Shown: positions 13,001-23,200, numbered from the stretch's first letter. The stretch: 64,000 bases of DNA from Rhyacophila brunnea (GCA_022495005.1 JAGYXB010001076.1:1-64000); one strand, 5' to 3'. The notes: generated by a model not told the origin, from the letters alone. Numbers and translations are program-made.

Positions 13001-13831
13001 AGAAACAAAAAGAAAAAAAAACCTGCATCAAAAGGTAGTGTATTGGGGGTATTATAGAATAACAGAAGTCTATTTATTACTCTGTTCCGTGCTCAAAACC
13101 CTTCAATAAGTAGATTGGGTACGAGTCGTTATGTGGAAGCTGGCGGCAAACACAATTTTAAAATAGCCGATATACTGGATTCTTTGTTAGGTTGAGTTAG
13201 TTTAGGTCAGATTAAATTAGGTAAGGTTGTCATTCTTGAATTCACAAATTAGGTAAGCCAATATCGGCTATGACAATTAGCGCGGTTCCCGCCTGGCTTC
13301 CCCATAACCGTCTTGTACCGAAGGTTGTAATTACCAAAACGCCAATCTTGGTAGATATATAAATATATAATGTATTTTACTGCGAACCGACAACATATTA
13401 TTCAAATACACTGACAGACAAGCTGTGTACAAGGTTACTGTTTTTTTTAAGAAAAAACAACGCGTGGCATGTGGTGTTAAAACAAGCAAATTACTATGGG
13501 GTGGTTACTACTTGTCCACACTTCATTTAATAATATGATATTATGACCGAATGATTCTACGCGTTGTGTTTCAAACAATTGGTTCTGCGCCTTCATTGGT
13601 ATGCGTCAAGCACTGTACAATAATTAGATAATATACTTAATATTAAACTTAAACATATTATATTACCTCCAAAATGGCGGCGTACGAATGCTCGATACGG
13701 AATCGTTGAATAAAATATGATTGTGACGTTTGCCCTTCCGGGCTGTGCGAGCGTTTTATCGGTATATAGATAGAACTGAACGACGTTCCGGGATCGGTGT
13801 CAAAGTCTGCTGGTTCACTTTTAATTTCCAT
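5633..13831 (-). CDS. Z1: multi-exon C2H2 zinc-finger protein, open reading frame intact
   Basis: Four coding exons join at phase 0 with consensus GT..AG sites: 13831-13667 (55 aa, starts MEIKSEP), 10529-10413 (39 aa), 8155-8003 (51 aa) and 7015-5633 (460 aa). The predicted protein is about 605 aa. Each leader exon has a psi-K-x-E/D motif (IKSE, IKPD, IKQE), and the last exon opens with IKKE in a charged segment. A degenerate finger (CSIC..H..H) follows, then 11 tandem fingers with HSGEKPF linkers. Finger 2 has Tyr for the first zinc His; fingers 4 and 5 end H-x4-C instead of H-x3-H. It is expected to be a nuclear sequence-specific DNA-binding regulator; the target is unknown. Intron 1 carries LINE and SINE insertions. 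The start was chosen because upstream in-frame sequence lacks leader homology. Confidence 0.82.
7108..7928. repeat. Duplicated intron sequence, left arm
   Basis: This intron 3 sequence of Z1 is mirrored at 16860-17680 in Z2. Shared words include TTCGACTGTCTGACGTGCCG (7176-7195 and, inverted, near 17565-17584) and CACCAAGTTTTTG. The ORF at 7659-7928 has a recognisable counterpart at 16860-17092, and a diverged one lies at 45700-45900 in Z4. All three sit at the same place after the third leader exon. The stretch is therefore paralogous intron, perhaps with an old transposon inside, and not an independent gene. Confidence 0.6.
8003..8155 (-). CDS. Z1 exon 3: leader exon with IIKQE motif
   Basis: A 153-bp phase-0 exon with acceptor ATTTTCAG at 8156-8163 and donor GTACGT at 8002-7997. 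It encodes 51 residues containing IIKQEF and ending [15 protein letters not shown]. It is near-identical in plan to Z2 exon 3 (16603-16755) and related to Z4 45509-45661. Conservation of length, phase and both splice sites in three genes supports real coding function. Confidence 0.85.
8719..9200 (+). mobile_element. tRNA-derived SINE-like element S4, copy 1
   Basis: About 480 bp matching 37766-38240 (shared CAATCGGTGTGTGTACTTATGTA-type start, GACTAGCTCTTAAT.ATCTTGTTAAATTACACAC, and a CGTGTGAAAAAATAAATTATGTG end). The 3' part contains a tRNA-like stretch. The second copy has an exact B-box GGTTCGAATCC; in this copy the box is mutated. The element sits in Z1 intron 2. Confidence 0.65.
10150..10408 (+). 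mobile_element. tRNA-derived SINE S1, copy 1
   Basis: It starts with a tRNA-like head (GCGGCTTAAGCG as A-box region, CCCAGGTTTGAGTCCTAGG as T-arm) and continues through a conserved body (AGGTTGA.CAA, GGCTGACATC, CTCTACTCTG..GAGGCCCATATGA). It ends in a GATCTGAAAAAATAA A-rich tail. Copies lie at 44755-44978 (same strand) and 19718-19937 (opposite strand). It lies in Z1 intron 2, close to exon 2. Confidence 0.7.
10413..10529 (-). CDS. Z1 exon 2: leader exon with IKPD motif
   Basis: A 117-bp phase-0 exon. The acceptor is GTTTATAG and the donor GTGAGT, a strong insect donor. It encodes 39 residues starting [14 protein letters not shown], acidic, with a psi-K-x-D motif. It has no close counterpart in Z2-Z4. 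The Z1 5' exons therefore differ from those of its inverted twin although the last two exons are duplicates. Confidence 0.7.
10740..11960 (+). pseudogene. Broken non-LTR retrotransposon (reverse transcriptase C-terminus)
   Basis: Pieces in several frames look like the distal part of a Jockey/R1-type ORF2. At 10785-11066 there is a C-x2-[12 protein letters not shown] zinc-like tail. At 11115-11450 come [15 protein letters not shown] and an [14 protein letters not shown] segment typical of the region after the RT fingers. At 11560-11850 there is a second [15 protein letters not shown] zinc tail. Stops and frame changes make it dead. Two zinc tails suggest two overlapping insertions. It lies in Z1 intron 1, antisense to that gene. 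Confidence 0.7.
12830..13025 (+). mobile_element. tRNA-derived SINE S2
   Basis: The head resembles a tRNA: GCGTGGTGCAGTGCGTAAGG in the A-box region, CGCTCGCCTTCCATCC, then GGGTTCGACCC, a perfect B-box. A non-tRNA body (GGGCTTCACGGCCTGTTGTGG) and an AAAGAAACAAAAAG A-rich tail follow. There is no CCA-compatible acceptor stem closing it, so it is a SINE rather than a tRNA gene. One copy seen in the window. Confidence 0.65.
13380..13650. repeat. Z1 intron-1 segment duplicated at 58860-59110
   Basis: About 260 bp matches 58860-59110 in the same orientation. Shared words include CAAATACACTGACAGA, AACAACGCGTGGCATG, TGACCGAATGATTC and CATTGGTATGCGTCAA. Here it runs into exon 1 of Z1. At the other locus the match stops at ACTTAAT and a piggyBac fragment follows. 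This indicates that part of another Z1-type unit once lay near 59 kb. Confidence 0.7.
13667..13831 (-). CDS. Z1 exon 1: start exon
   Basis: The ATG at 13831 lies in AAAAATGGAA, and the 55-residue exon starts [11 protein letters not shown] and ends AAILE before donor GTAATA. The IKSEP motif at the N terminus matches the SUMO consensus psi-K-x-E. Upstream in-frame codons exist but encode nothing like the leader exons, so this Met is preferred. Confidence 0.72.
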
Positions 13832-14399
13832 TTTTAAAAATGTTACGTAAATTGAATGAACAATAATTGGCATCAGTGACAGCTGACAGCTCACGAAAAC
13901 GTTACTAAAATAGTGTCAGTGTTGCCATAAGAGAGAAGGTTGCACTTAAACGCGACGAAATAAAATTTATATACAATAATAATTTATTATGTGTGATAGA
14001 TTAACATAACAACTGATTGAGAGCAATGTATGTTGGTAAACAATCTATGTACCTATTTAGGCGAAAGCGTCCATCCAATGAATTGGGTTTCGGCAGCTGA
14101 ACGATTTACTGAACAGCTGCCTTCTGTTCAGAATTGGTCTGAAGTTTCATACCAAACCAATTCTGACGGTCAGAAAATGGTTAGATTTTCGCAGGAACAG
14201 TGAACCAAACGTCAAATCTTAAACGGTATCCGTTTTACCTACTTTCTACGCTTTCGATTATTATTTTACATATATTGTCTATGGCCACGCGGATGAAAAC
14301 ATCACTGGAACGCACCTTTAGTCAATTGTCTATTGACACGTCTCTCAATCTTCTTACCTACCAGAATTGTGATATTTTGCGTCAATTAAACTTCTTAAG
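13832..14399. promoter_or_regulatory. Divergent intergenic region shared by Z1 and Z2
   Basis: The start codons of Z1 (minus) and Z2 (plus) are separated by only 568 bp, so both promoters and 5' UTRs must lie here. The region holds two CAGCTG E-boxes at 14094-14099 and 14114-14119, which also form an inverted repeat (GGCAGCTG..CAGCTGCC). It also holds a perfect 8-bp inverted repeat CTGAACAG/CTGTTCAG at 14109-14131 and a 10-bp one CAGAATTGGT/ACCAATTCTG at 14129-14165. I see no convincing TATA box. About 125 bp of it (14133-14256) recurs inverted at 43607-43735. Confidence 0.5.
14133..14256 (+). repeat. 125-bp repeat in the Z1/Z2 promoter region
   Basis: It matches the reverse complement of 43607-43735. 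Shared words are AGAATTGGT.TGA.GTTTCAT.CCAAACCA, CTGAACCAAACGTCAAATCT and CGGTATCCG.TTTACTTTCTA. One copy lies between Z1 and Z2, the other in the first visible intron of Z4. It may be a small mobile element or a retained piece of ancestral promoter carried with a duplication. Confidence 0.6.
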
Positions 14400-14546
14400 A
14401 TGGATGTAAAACGTGAACTAGATGGATTTGAATCTGACACAGAAGTCCAGCAATGGTTTGATGTGCCAATAATCCATTCAAACAATCCGGTTACAAACAT
14501 TTGTATAAAGCAAGAGAATGCTTTTGATGCCAACAGCACTATTGAG
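14400..14546 (+). CDS. Z2 exon 1: start exon with VKRE and IKQE motifs
   Basis: ATG at 14400; 49 residues starting MDVKRELDGFESD, with QQWFDVPII in the middle and CIKQENAF near the end. The donor is GTTAGG. It is homologous to Z3 exon 1 (39743-39606), which has QPWFEVPII and TIKQENA at the same places. Two psi-K-x-E motifs are present. Confidence 0.75.
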
Positions 14547-14924
14547 GTTAGGTTTTCTAAACATTTTAATCATTGTAAGATTGTGTTTATTCTTCATTGA
14601 GGTGGTTTCTTACTAATGCAAATAAAACAGTTGAACGATATATTGGACTTTACTAACGAAACATGTACCTAATAAATTTTACATCGTTGTATTGAAACTT
14701 CACAACGATTATTTGACAAGGTACCTATCCACCTATATGTTCTGCGTCTCTGTGGACGCTGGCTTACTACTTTCATTCATCTGAAGACAACTTTACTATT
14801 GAACGTTTGTATCGAATCGTGACAATAGGTCACACACAGAAACGTCCGTGTGTTTGCGCACAACGCATAATAATAATATAGGTGTAAACACGTATTATAA
14901 AATACCTTCTGTCTTGTTTTTCAG

Positions 14925-15056
14925 AGCCCTGTAACCAGCCTTGCTGGTATTAAAACTGAGATTGATTCCCTTCAAGTTGATTTCAAAGAAGAATTTGGCC
15001 AAGACAGTGATCCGCAACCTGTCTGCTCATATTCAAAAAGCGAGCCAATAAATCAG
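14925..15056 (+). CDS. Z2 exon 2: leader exon with IKTE and FKEE motifs
   Basis: A 132-bp phase-0 exon bounded by GTTTTTCAG and GTACCT. It encodes 44 residues with GIKTEID, DFKEEFG and the ending DPQPVCSYSKSEPINQ. The ending is the family signature also seen in Z3 38523 and Z4 43254 (DPQPGCSYS.YRPVQQ). Confidence 0.78.
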
Positions 15057-15119
15057 GTACCTACTTACCTATCTATACAATATTTCATTAATATTTTAAA
15101 TAGGTAAATATTGTGTAAG

Positions 15120-15165
15120 TCACATCGTGCTTGTATGCGATCAATGCGATCAATGCGATCATTTA
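15120..15165 (+). repeat. 9-bp tandem repeat
   Basis: The word GCGATCAAT is repeated about three times near 15137-15162 in Z2 intron 2. Only a short microsatellite-like run. Confidence 0.5.
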
Positions 15166-15419
15166 TATTAGTCTCCGTTATTATTATATCATTAGATACA
15201 AGTTGTATTTTATAAGAATTTGTTTTATATAAATTTAACGTGACGATCAATTGTTTGTATTTTACACCCTTCGGTGGCTTGTTAAATGATACTAGATTTG
15301 TGAAAAAGACTGCCCGTTATTTGTATTAGTATATTGCTATTTTACTATTGACATTCAATAATCTGTCTAATTAAGTGGGTCGAATAAATTTGTTGCATAA
15401 TTAATCCCGGTGCTGTGAG

Positions 15420-15560
15420 TATCTACAGCAGTGTCTGCCAAACGTTTTTACTTCATGGGACACTCGTGAATGGGATTTATTCAGCGGCACACAAAATACC
15501 TTAAAATGAAATGTTCCTTATTAATATGAATAAAGGAAATCATAGTGTGGGACGATCCAT
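15420..15560. repeat. hAT-like terminal remnant
   Basis: The sequence GTGTCTGCCAAACG, followed by GGGACACTCGTG and GCGGCACAC, resembles the 3' ends of hAT/ZBED-type transposons. A similar stretch at 35570-35640 precedes a ZBED-like coding remnant. No transposase is visible here. Confidence 0.35.
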
Positions 15561-15959
15561 TTTTTTAAAAATATTTTAGGAGAATATATGTACCCATGTG
15601 GTAATAATTTTATTAGTGAGAAGAATGCAATTAATTTTTAGAAAGAATTCTGTAAAACGCGGCTCTAAATTAGATAAACAAACACGTAACTCCACATCCA
15701 CCATTTGTAATCGCTCTCATTTAACGATTTCATTTCCACGAGTGCTGAAAAATTAAATTCGCAAAGATACGACGATCCACAACAGAGATTTATTTCCTGT
15801 TGTAGCCAATTGAGGATATTTACGCCAAAACAATATCCAAAATGCTGACAACTCTAGGTCAGAAAATGTGGCTTTGTGTTCACGATCGTATTTTAGATCT
15901 ATTCAAATGTCCTCCTCTGTTAATGTCAGGTGTGTACCGTCGAATCTTGAGAATAGATT

Positions 15960-16335
15960 GATCACCCACTGATACATTTGATAATCATCATTATTCATTG
16001 CTGGATAAAGGCCTCCCTAACCTTCCTCCAACTCTCTCGGTCCTGTGTCATTCGCTGCCACGTATTTTCTCCGAACTTTACCAGTTCGTCAATCCAGCGG
16101 CTTTTAGGGCGACCTGTGGCCGTTTCGTGCCCCTTGGGTACCACTGGATGACAGCATTTGTCCAGTAGCCGGTCTTTCGGCGAGCAATATGCCCCGCCCA
16201 TCTCCATTTTAGCTGTTTGGCAACGTCTATTACATCGCGTACTCCTGTTTGCTTCCTAACCCATTCGTTTCTCTTACGGTCCTTTCGCGTGATGCCCAAC
16301 ATACACCTATGTATGCCTCGCTGTGTCAATTACTC
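15960..16335 (-). pseudogene. RTE-type LINE 3' end remnant
   Basis: On the minus strand two overlapping frames encode the C-terminal tail of an RTE-type reverse transcriptase. The segment RKQTGVRDVIDVAKQLKWRW..GHIARRK lies at about 16270-16140 and GRPKSRWIDELVKFGENTW at about 16105-16050, with a frame shift between them. The 3' end runs into ATGATGATAA-like sequence (complement at 15960-15990), the usual RTE tail. The same domain occurs at 36530-36840. Confidence 0.75.
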
Positions 16336-16602
16336 AAGATTATGTGATTTGCAGTTACAACCCTATAGATCTCAATGTGCTATATGTTTACAAAAAGGCA
16401 GTATAAAGTACGCCATGTGCTGCAGTTAGATGAAATGTCTTTCGGTGAGTATACATACACTTGCCAAATGCAGTCGTACATTGGTGGCCACTGAAAGCCG
16501 AGGATGCAGCTGTGGCAGGTCTTATCCTGGAATGGATTGACTCTGGCTGATCATAACCGTGATACTGTTACATAATATTATTATTCATGTTATTATGTTC
16601 AG

Positions 16603-16755
16603 GAGTGTGAAGACAGCCTGATCAATATAATGTCGGAGAATGATAATGAGGGTGTCATCATCAAACAAGAATTTGTTGACGATGCAATTCGCCAAATCAA
16701 TAATGAGAATCCTCAAGCCGGCTCCTCCGATCGACAATACAGCCCAATGGACCAG
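16603..16755 (+). CDS. Z2 exon 3: leader exon with IIKQE motif
   Basis: A 153-bp phase-0 exon, acceptor ATGTTCAG and donor GTACGT. It has the same length and phase as Z1 exon 3 and encodes nearly the same 51 residues ([27 protein letters not shown], ending YSPMDQ). Confidence 0.82.
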
Positions 16756-16859
16756 GTACGTTCATTTACAGGTTCAACTAATAACACAACTATTATTTTT
16801 TTTTTTTAAATATACGAAACATCGTTATCTACTTGGTATTAAAATTTATAAGGTCACCG

Positions 16860-17680
16860 CAGTTGTTCTCAAGGAAGAAAACTCTGGTCACCCAATTTGG
16901 ATGTCATTTATTCAAGCACTGCTGGTCGTATATCCTGAACAATATTGGCTTCAATTTGGTATTCAGCATAAACCAGTGACTCCACGAAGTTTTACAGGAA
17001 ATAATCCAGATATATCAAATCGCACGACCTTGGAGGAGAGCAATAATTGTCAGGTCCATTTTTCGAAATCAACTAAAGCAATCGATTATTAGCGGTTCAC
17101 GCAAGAAATTAAGTGACAATCGTGACCTACCAACCTCATCAGGTGGCGGAGGAAGCCGCTCCGCGAACTTTTGGTTTTGATCGATTCACAATGCTTGAGA
17201 CCACTGTAGCGAAAGAATGCCTCATCTGAGTACTATAGTAACAAACCACTTCATTTGCACCAACAAAAATGCTTGTACCAAATAAGAAACAAAAACTTGG
17301 AGGAGCTAGTAGTAGTAATTCTGAATGACAGTGAAAATGGAAAACCGTTCAGTTATGTAAAATCTATAAAATAAGCGTGGTTAAAATGCTCGCACGACCT
17401 TTTTGAAAAATTTTAAAGCAAAAATAATATTTTCAAAAAATAAAAGATATGCATTCGTCTAAAAACACGGTGAGAGATGGAATCTCTCAATACAAAATTA
17501 AAGCCTTTTTAATAGAAGTCTTAAAATCTAATTTTTCATTTTTTCATTCACAATAAAAACTTGCTCGGCACGTCAGACAGTCGAAAGATTATATTTGGAA
17601 AATTTTGGCACGCGTACCTACGTAAAAAGGTTCACTAACACCGTGTCTATGTATAATATTTCTACCTGGATATCCTACTT
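16860..17680. repeat. Duplicated intron sequence, right arm
   Basis: Reverse-complement counterpart of 7108-7928 inside Z2 intron 3. It includes the CACGTCAGACAGTCGAAAGATTA block and the [12 protein letters not shown] ORF fragment at 16860-17092. It provides alignment columns for dating the Z1/Z2 duplication. Confidence 0.6.
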
Positions 17681-17746
17681 ATAATGAAATGTTATCTAAA
17701 AATCTCAATATTTAAATTTATAAATACTTTTAAATGTCTTTTTTAG

Positions 17747-19020
17747 ATTATCGCTAGAAGCACTGTACCGGCAAATGGTGCGAGTCTCATATCGTCATGA
17801 AACGTGACTGAAGCACAAGCGTCTAGCGAAGACCTACACATTGATGAAGAAGACATTAAGAAAAAACTCGAGGAATATGTTAAAAGGTACAAAGATGTCG
17901 CCTGTCGCTATAGTAAACGTGATATTTTTCAATCGAATATGGTAAAAACAGAATTATTAGTGGCTGTTATAGAAGTAGAAAAAAAATCATTTCATAAAGA
18001 CAATTTTGTGTGCAGTGTCTGTTTTGATTTTTTTTCATCGTTCGACCTATTGTTTATTCACAAAGCGATACACAAAACTACAATTTCTAAAACGACCGAT
18101 TCCGCTGCAAAGCTGGTTAAATGTGACGATGGTCATTTTTCAAGGTTTTCAGGTGAAAAGCCATTTAAATGTGATAAATGCAATTACTCATGCAAACAAT
18201 CTGGTCACATGAAAACACACAAAATGACTCATTCTGGTGAAAAGCCATTTAAATGTAATAGTTGTAATTACTCATGCACAACGTCTAGTTACATGAAATT
18301 GCATAAAAAGACACATTCTGGTGAAAAACCATTTAAATGTGATAGATGCATTTACTCCTGCAGACAGTCTGGTACCATGAAAACACACAAAATGACTCAT
18401 TCTGGCGAAAAGCCATTTAACTGTGATAAATGCAATTACTCGTGCACGACGTCTGGTAGCATTAAAACACACAAGATGATTCATTCTGATGAAAAACCGT
18501 TTAAATGTGACACATGCAATTACTCATGCACGACATCTAGTACCATGAAAACACATAAATTGACTCATTCTGGTGAAAAAACATTTAAATGTGATACATG
18601 CAATTACTCATGCAAACAATCTGGTCAGATGAAAACACACAAAATGACTCATTCTGGTGAAAAGCCATTTAAATGTGATAAGTGCAATTACTCATGCAGA
18701 CAGTCTAGTGGTATGAAAACACACAAAATGACTCATTCTGGTGAAAAACCATTTAAATGTGATAAGTGCAATTACTTATGCACGACGTCTGGTAGCATGA
18801 AAATACATAAAATGACTCATTCTGGTGAAAAACCATTTAAATGTGATAAGTGCAATTACTCATGCAGACTGTCAGGTCAAATGACAAAACACGAAATAAG
18901 TCATTCTGGAAAATTGCCATTAAAATGTGATATGTGCAATTATTCATGCAAACGATCATATGACATGAAAACACACGAAATGACTCATTCTGGTGAAAAG
19001 CCGTTTAACTGTAATAAATA
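17747..19020 (+). pseudogene. Z2 exon 4: zinc-finger exon with early stop
   Basis: The acceptor TTTTTTAG ends at 17746. The frame continued from exon 3 meets TGA at 17798. Downstream of it the same frame is open for 405 codons from a GTG at 17804. There is a CSVC finger at about residue 67, then 10 array fingers with linkers [10 protein letters not shown]. Contact positions (-1,3,6) begin Q/H/T, T/Y/L, Q/T/T, T/S/T, T/T/T, Q/Q/T, Q/G/T, T/S/I, L/Q/K and R/D/T. The array ends at a TAG replacing the codon after CNK of the next finger. Confidence 0.8.
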
Positions 19021-19290
19021 GAATTACTCAGACAGTCTGATGGCATAGAAACACAAAATGACTCATTCTGGTGAAAAGCCATTTTAATGTGATAAATGCA
19101 ATTTCTCATGCAAACAATCTGATCAGATGAAAACACACAAAATGACTCATTCTGGTGAAAAGCCATTTAACTGTGATAAATGCAAAAATTCATGCACGAC
19201 GTCTGGTAGCATGAAAACACACAACATGACTCATTCTGGTGAAAAGCATTATGCGAAAAATGTAATTACTCATGCATTATAAAATGACGC
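19021..19290 (+). pseudogene. Decayed zinc fingers 3' of Z2
   Basis: Three further finger units can be followed across frames: [11 protein letters not shown] near 19055-19085, [20 protein letters not shown] near 19105-19170 and a TTSGSMKTH unit near 19195-19245. Stops and small deletions interrupt them. They show that the array was once at least 13 fingers long. Confidence 0.8.
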
Positions 19291-19717
19291 ATTTTGGGAC
19301 ATAATTTCAATATAATATATTATACGAATAAAGGCTTTGGCTACCCTTTCATTTATTAGATAGGGTAAAGTATATGTAGTTAAGACTTAGAAGACTTTAG
19401 ACTAGAATAATAGTCAGTCGAGAAGGGACCGAATTTGCGTATGTCATTTTTATCATCAACTGATAACGTAAACAATTAATATTTGTGTAGCGCATTCACC
19501 AGCGACATACTATTATGTAACCTTATCTAATATTATTTTAAAGCATACAATAATAATTATTGTCTCTGTGCTAAATACAGTTTTTGAATACTTCAAACCC
19601 ACTTTCTCTAAGAAATCTCGTTTATTGTCTGGTGTATTTTGGATTTGTGTAAGTGGACGTTAGGTCTTGGTGACATAAATTGAAGTGTATCGAACTCCAT
19701 TACCGTAAGCTAGTTGT

Positions 19718-19937
19718 TTTTTTTAACCATATCCGATCCTAAGAGGACACATGGGCCTCCAACAGAGTTTGTATTTACCAGAAACGGATGTCAGCCATTT
19801 GCTCAACCTAATAAGTCAACACTCTGACCCTACACAGATTGAAAAACAATATGTGTACGTGCCAGACCCAGGATTTGAACCTGAAACCCACGACGCTATA
19901 AGCCGATGCTTAGGATGTGCGGCCATCGTGAGGTTAG
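19718..19937 (-). mobile_element. tRNA-derived SINE S1, copy 2
   Basis: On the minus strand the same order of blocks as at 10150-10408: tRNA-like head with GGTTCAAATCCTGGGTCTGG, TTGAGCAAATGGCTGACATC, CTCTGTTGGAGGCCCATGTG, and a GATCGGATATGGTTAAAAAAA tail. It lies between Z2 and the right flank. Confidence 0.72.
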
Positions 19938-20061
19938 CTAGTTCATAGCTTTGCTTTGGCGATCCGACAATATGGTGCACACTTTTTCATTCAGATTTAT
20001 TTGTTTTCGTTGATTTAGAAATACATATCACACATGTTGTTTGTTAATTTTTAAATTTTAA

Positions 20062-20222
20062 TGCCCTGCCCAAACCAAGTTATAATCGATAAAATTAATA
20101 TTCTATCTATAAAATATCTTATTTTATGTATGATTAAATGGCATAATTCTAAATTAATATGTGTGTATGATGACTATGTTTTGACCAAGTATATTCTGTT
20201 ATGGTTTGGTTCGACGGGATTT
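20062..20222 (+). repeat. Short repeat with inverted ends (possible MITE)
   Basis: It begins CCCTGCCCAAACCAAG and ends ATGGTTTGGTTCGACGGG, which are imperfect inverted repeats. A related copy lies inverted at about 45163-45282, also ending with a GGTTTGG word. A truncated one is in the left arm near 4905. Both share ATGTATGATTAAAT-type centres. No coding capacity. Confidence 0.4.
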
Positions 20223-20279
20223 AAGGCGATATACATTTATTTGATAATTCACAATTTTATCTATTATAATTAATAAGTA

Positions 20280-23200
20280 TGTAAGTACCTAACCTATCTG
20301 AAAACATTAAAAAATATATATTTTATTTCATGTCAAAGATAAACTTACAATTTAAAAAAAATGTTATAACATGTCAATTTATCAAAAGACCCCATCTTAT
20401 TATTACTTAGGTACATATTTTTTAGGTATTATTAAAAATTAGCTTTATTAAGTTTTCTATGATGTACATAAAAGATTTTTATTAGTTAATAGTTTAAATA
20501 TTATTTTTATTTAATTTAAAAACAACGATTTCTATAAAAATATAAATGTGTGCAAGCTTCGTATTTTTGCGCTAGGTGCCTTTGCACCTCTATTTTGTAC
20601 ACAAGATTGTTATCGAGGGTAGTTTTTTTTACAAATTTTACAATTTTGTACAATTACAACCACCTTCTTGTAATTGTTACAATCAACGGCGGCTGGTATA
20701 ACATCATACAAGTGCTCTGCACTGCTTGCATTGCTATGAAACATCGTTCAACATTGTGAAGCATATTTTTTCTTCATAGGTTTTTAATATTATCGCTCAC
20801 TTATTGTAATGCAAACCATAAACCGATGTGCCCATATTGTCAATAGACGATAATACAGTCACTATGAACCATAATATACGTCATCCTCACTGAAATCATT
20901 TGCGCCCGGGCAATATATTTAGTTTACTTAAAATGAACCCAAAGCTTAGTATGAACTAAAGCCATTAAAAACAACTTAAACCGTGCTAATAGTTTTCGCC
21001 ATGCGTAAGTTCCAGAATATCGTGCGCCGACCGGGTAAAAAGACATCATATTGGTCTGAGTAGAGAACAATTACAGATTTGAGTTATGGTTTGTTATTAT
21101 AGTCGCTGTTGCTTACTGTTCAAGGTCAAATTATGTTTAGTATCATATTTAGCAATCTCGTATGTAAAATGCCTTTAAAACTAAAAACAATAGAATTCAT
21201 TATTTTTAAAATTAAAAATCGGTGTAATACAATGTCGGTAAGATATTTTGATTTATGTATACTCCAATTTAAATCAGTGAAGATAAAAATAATTTTGCTA
21301 CCTACCGCATTTCTGGAAAATTAATATTCCATTATCCTATGTGTTGACTAAACGCGAAATGATGTTGGTTATTTATAATATAGAAAATTAATAATTCATG
21401 AATTCTAGTGATGAGCTAATAAATCTTAATACTATTTCACAAAGTGCAGTTTCATTATAATCATTATTCATACAGTGTACAAATTGTTAAAGATACCTAA
21501 TGTACTTATATAGAATAAGATGGCTTCCGTTAAAAGTAAGAGGTATTTATCTACTATAAGAGATACAATCGTTTCTTAAAACAAATCCAATAAAGATTTA
21601 AGTAACTCGCATCATGTTTTATTAAAAATATAAAATATACAGGTCATTTCCCAAATGTCAATAACCTTTTGTAGAATCAAAAACAACGCCGAATCAATTT
21701 CATTTTTCAATAAGTTTCCAGCGCACCCTCAAAAATTACAATCCAAAAAATCACCGGCTGCCACTGGTTACAATAAGTGCTAATACTTCGATACAAAAAA
21801 TTAAAAAATACCCTCGATAGTTGCCGATATCAATCTTGTGTATAGAATAGATACGCTGGTAGGTGAAGACATCTCCTTAATTGAAATTTAAAAAAATGTA
21901 AAACTGTCATCGTATTTTCGTTTATGCCTGTAAATTATTGGTGTTATTCAATGTTCTATGCATGCTCCTCTTAATTATTAAAAGTTTGCCTTATTATGGT
22001 TATAATAGTAACTATGTCCAAAGAGTTTGGACTCTGTTCTGTATAAATAAAATGTCAGCCAACGGAAGTTTTTGTTTTTAATGAATGAACCCAACATTTT
22101 TAGCCGTTTGACAAGTGGAAGGTAGGTACCAACCTCTGAGTACCTATGACGATAGCTTGGTTAAAATTGTATTTATTGACAATATGTATTTTATTTTATA
22201 TATAAGTAAAGAAAATCGGAAACTTATTTGGTTTTAATCGTTTTTATTCACACTATCTCATTCATAACAAGTACCTAGCACCGGTTCGCACAAAGAAACT
22301 AGGTAGGTACCTACATTAATATGAGATTCATCATTGTAACCGATATAGTAATTGCCATCTTCCGTCAAAGCGAAAACGATGCATTCTCTTTATTCGCTCC
22401 GTGTGCTGGTTGCTGGTCATGGTCTGTTATTTGGACTTGGGAGTGAACAAATAAATACCTCGGAATGGTCGAAAAGGGCGATTTTTATTTGATTTAAACA
22501 TTTACTATTTATTACATTTTTATCAATTTTTCGGAACGCGAGATGTATAATATGTTTACAATTGCAATCTCTGGAAGCCTAAAATTTTTCGCTTTCGATC
22601 TCGCTATCAGCAAGAAGCGCTACAAGCGATCTCCCATCACAAAAGCGGTGGACACAAATTCAGCGTTGCATTTTTTTGCGTTCTGACAAACAACGTTGCC
22701 AGATATTTTTTTTCTCGTTATTGACCATTACTATGAGTGAGCTCGGAAATGGTTCCGGCCTTTCCAGGCCTCCAGAGGAGTTTGACATTATGGCTTCTTT
22801 CAAATAAGAAAAATCCGAGACTTTTTAATAAATTATTGACGTAGAAATATCTTTCCAGCAGGTTTATTCTTACCCGTAAACACTTTAGTACGTTTCCATT
22901 ATTTCCATTGTCCAAATTAATGCGGAAGGCCTTCCATGCATTAAACAGTTATCGGCGGCTATCTCCAATTCGTAATACGACGAAAATTTAGTTTGGTAGA
23001 CATGTCGGTCAAATTCAGATATGTTCGTGCTGCCTGTGAAGAGCGATCCTAAGATGATGAAACCGAATCAGTGCCGTCTAGTCGGTAGCTCGGTAATGAG
23101 TCGGAATAGATGTTTGACACCTCTTGACTGTAGAATTTTTATTGTTTATAATAATTACTGACGCTCTATTAGGTTTTGACAATTTATTATTTATGATAAT

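Larger units (their letters stand above)
14400..19020 (+). pseudogene. Z2: C2H2 zinc-finger gene, probably inactivated
   Basis: Four exons can be read at phase 0 with good splice sites: 14400-14546 (49 aa), 14925-15056 (44 aa), 16603-16755 (51 aa) and 17747-19020. The last exon carries an in-frame TGA at 17798-17800, 17 codons after its acceptor, where Z1 reads on through an Arg codon. A protein would end before any finger. Downstream there are 10 complete fingers plus the N-terminal one. The array then stops at 19018 inside a finger, and three more finger remnants follow. The SUMO-like IKKE of the last exon has become IKKK. The three leader exons are intact, so a short leader-only product or re-initiation cannot be ruled out. 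Z2 is the inverted twin of Z1. Confidence 0.78.
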
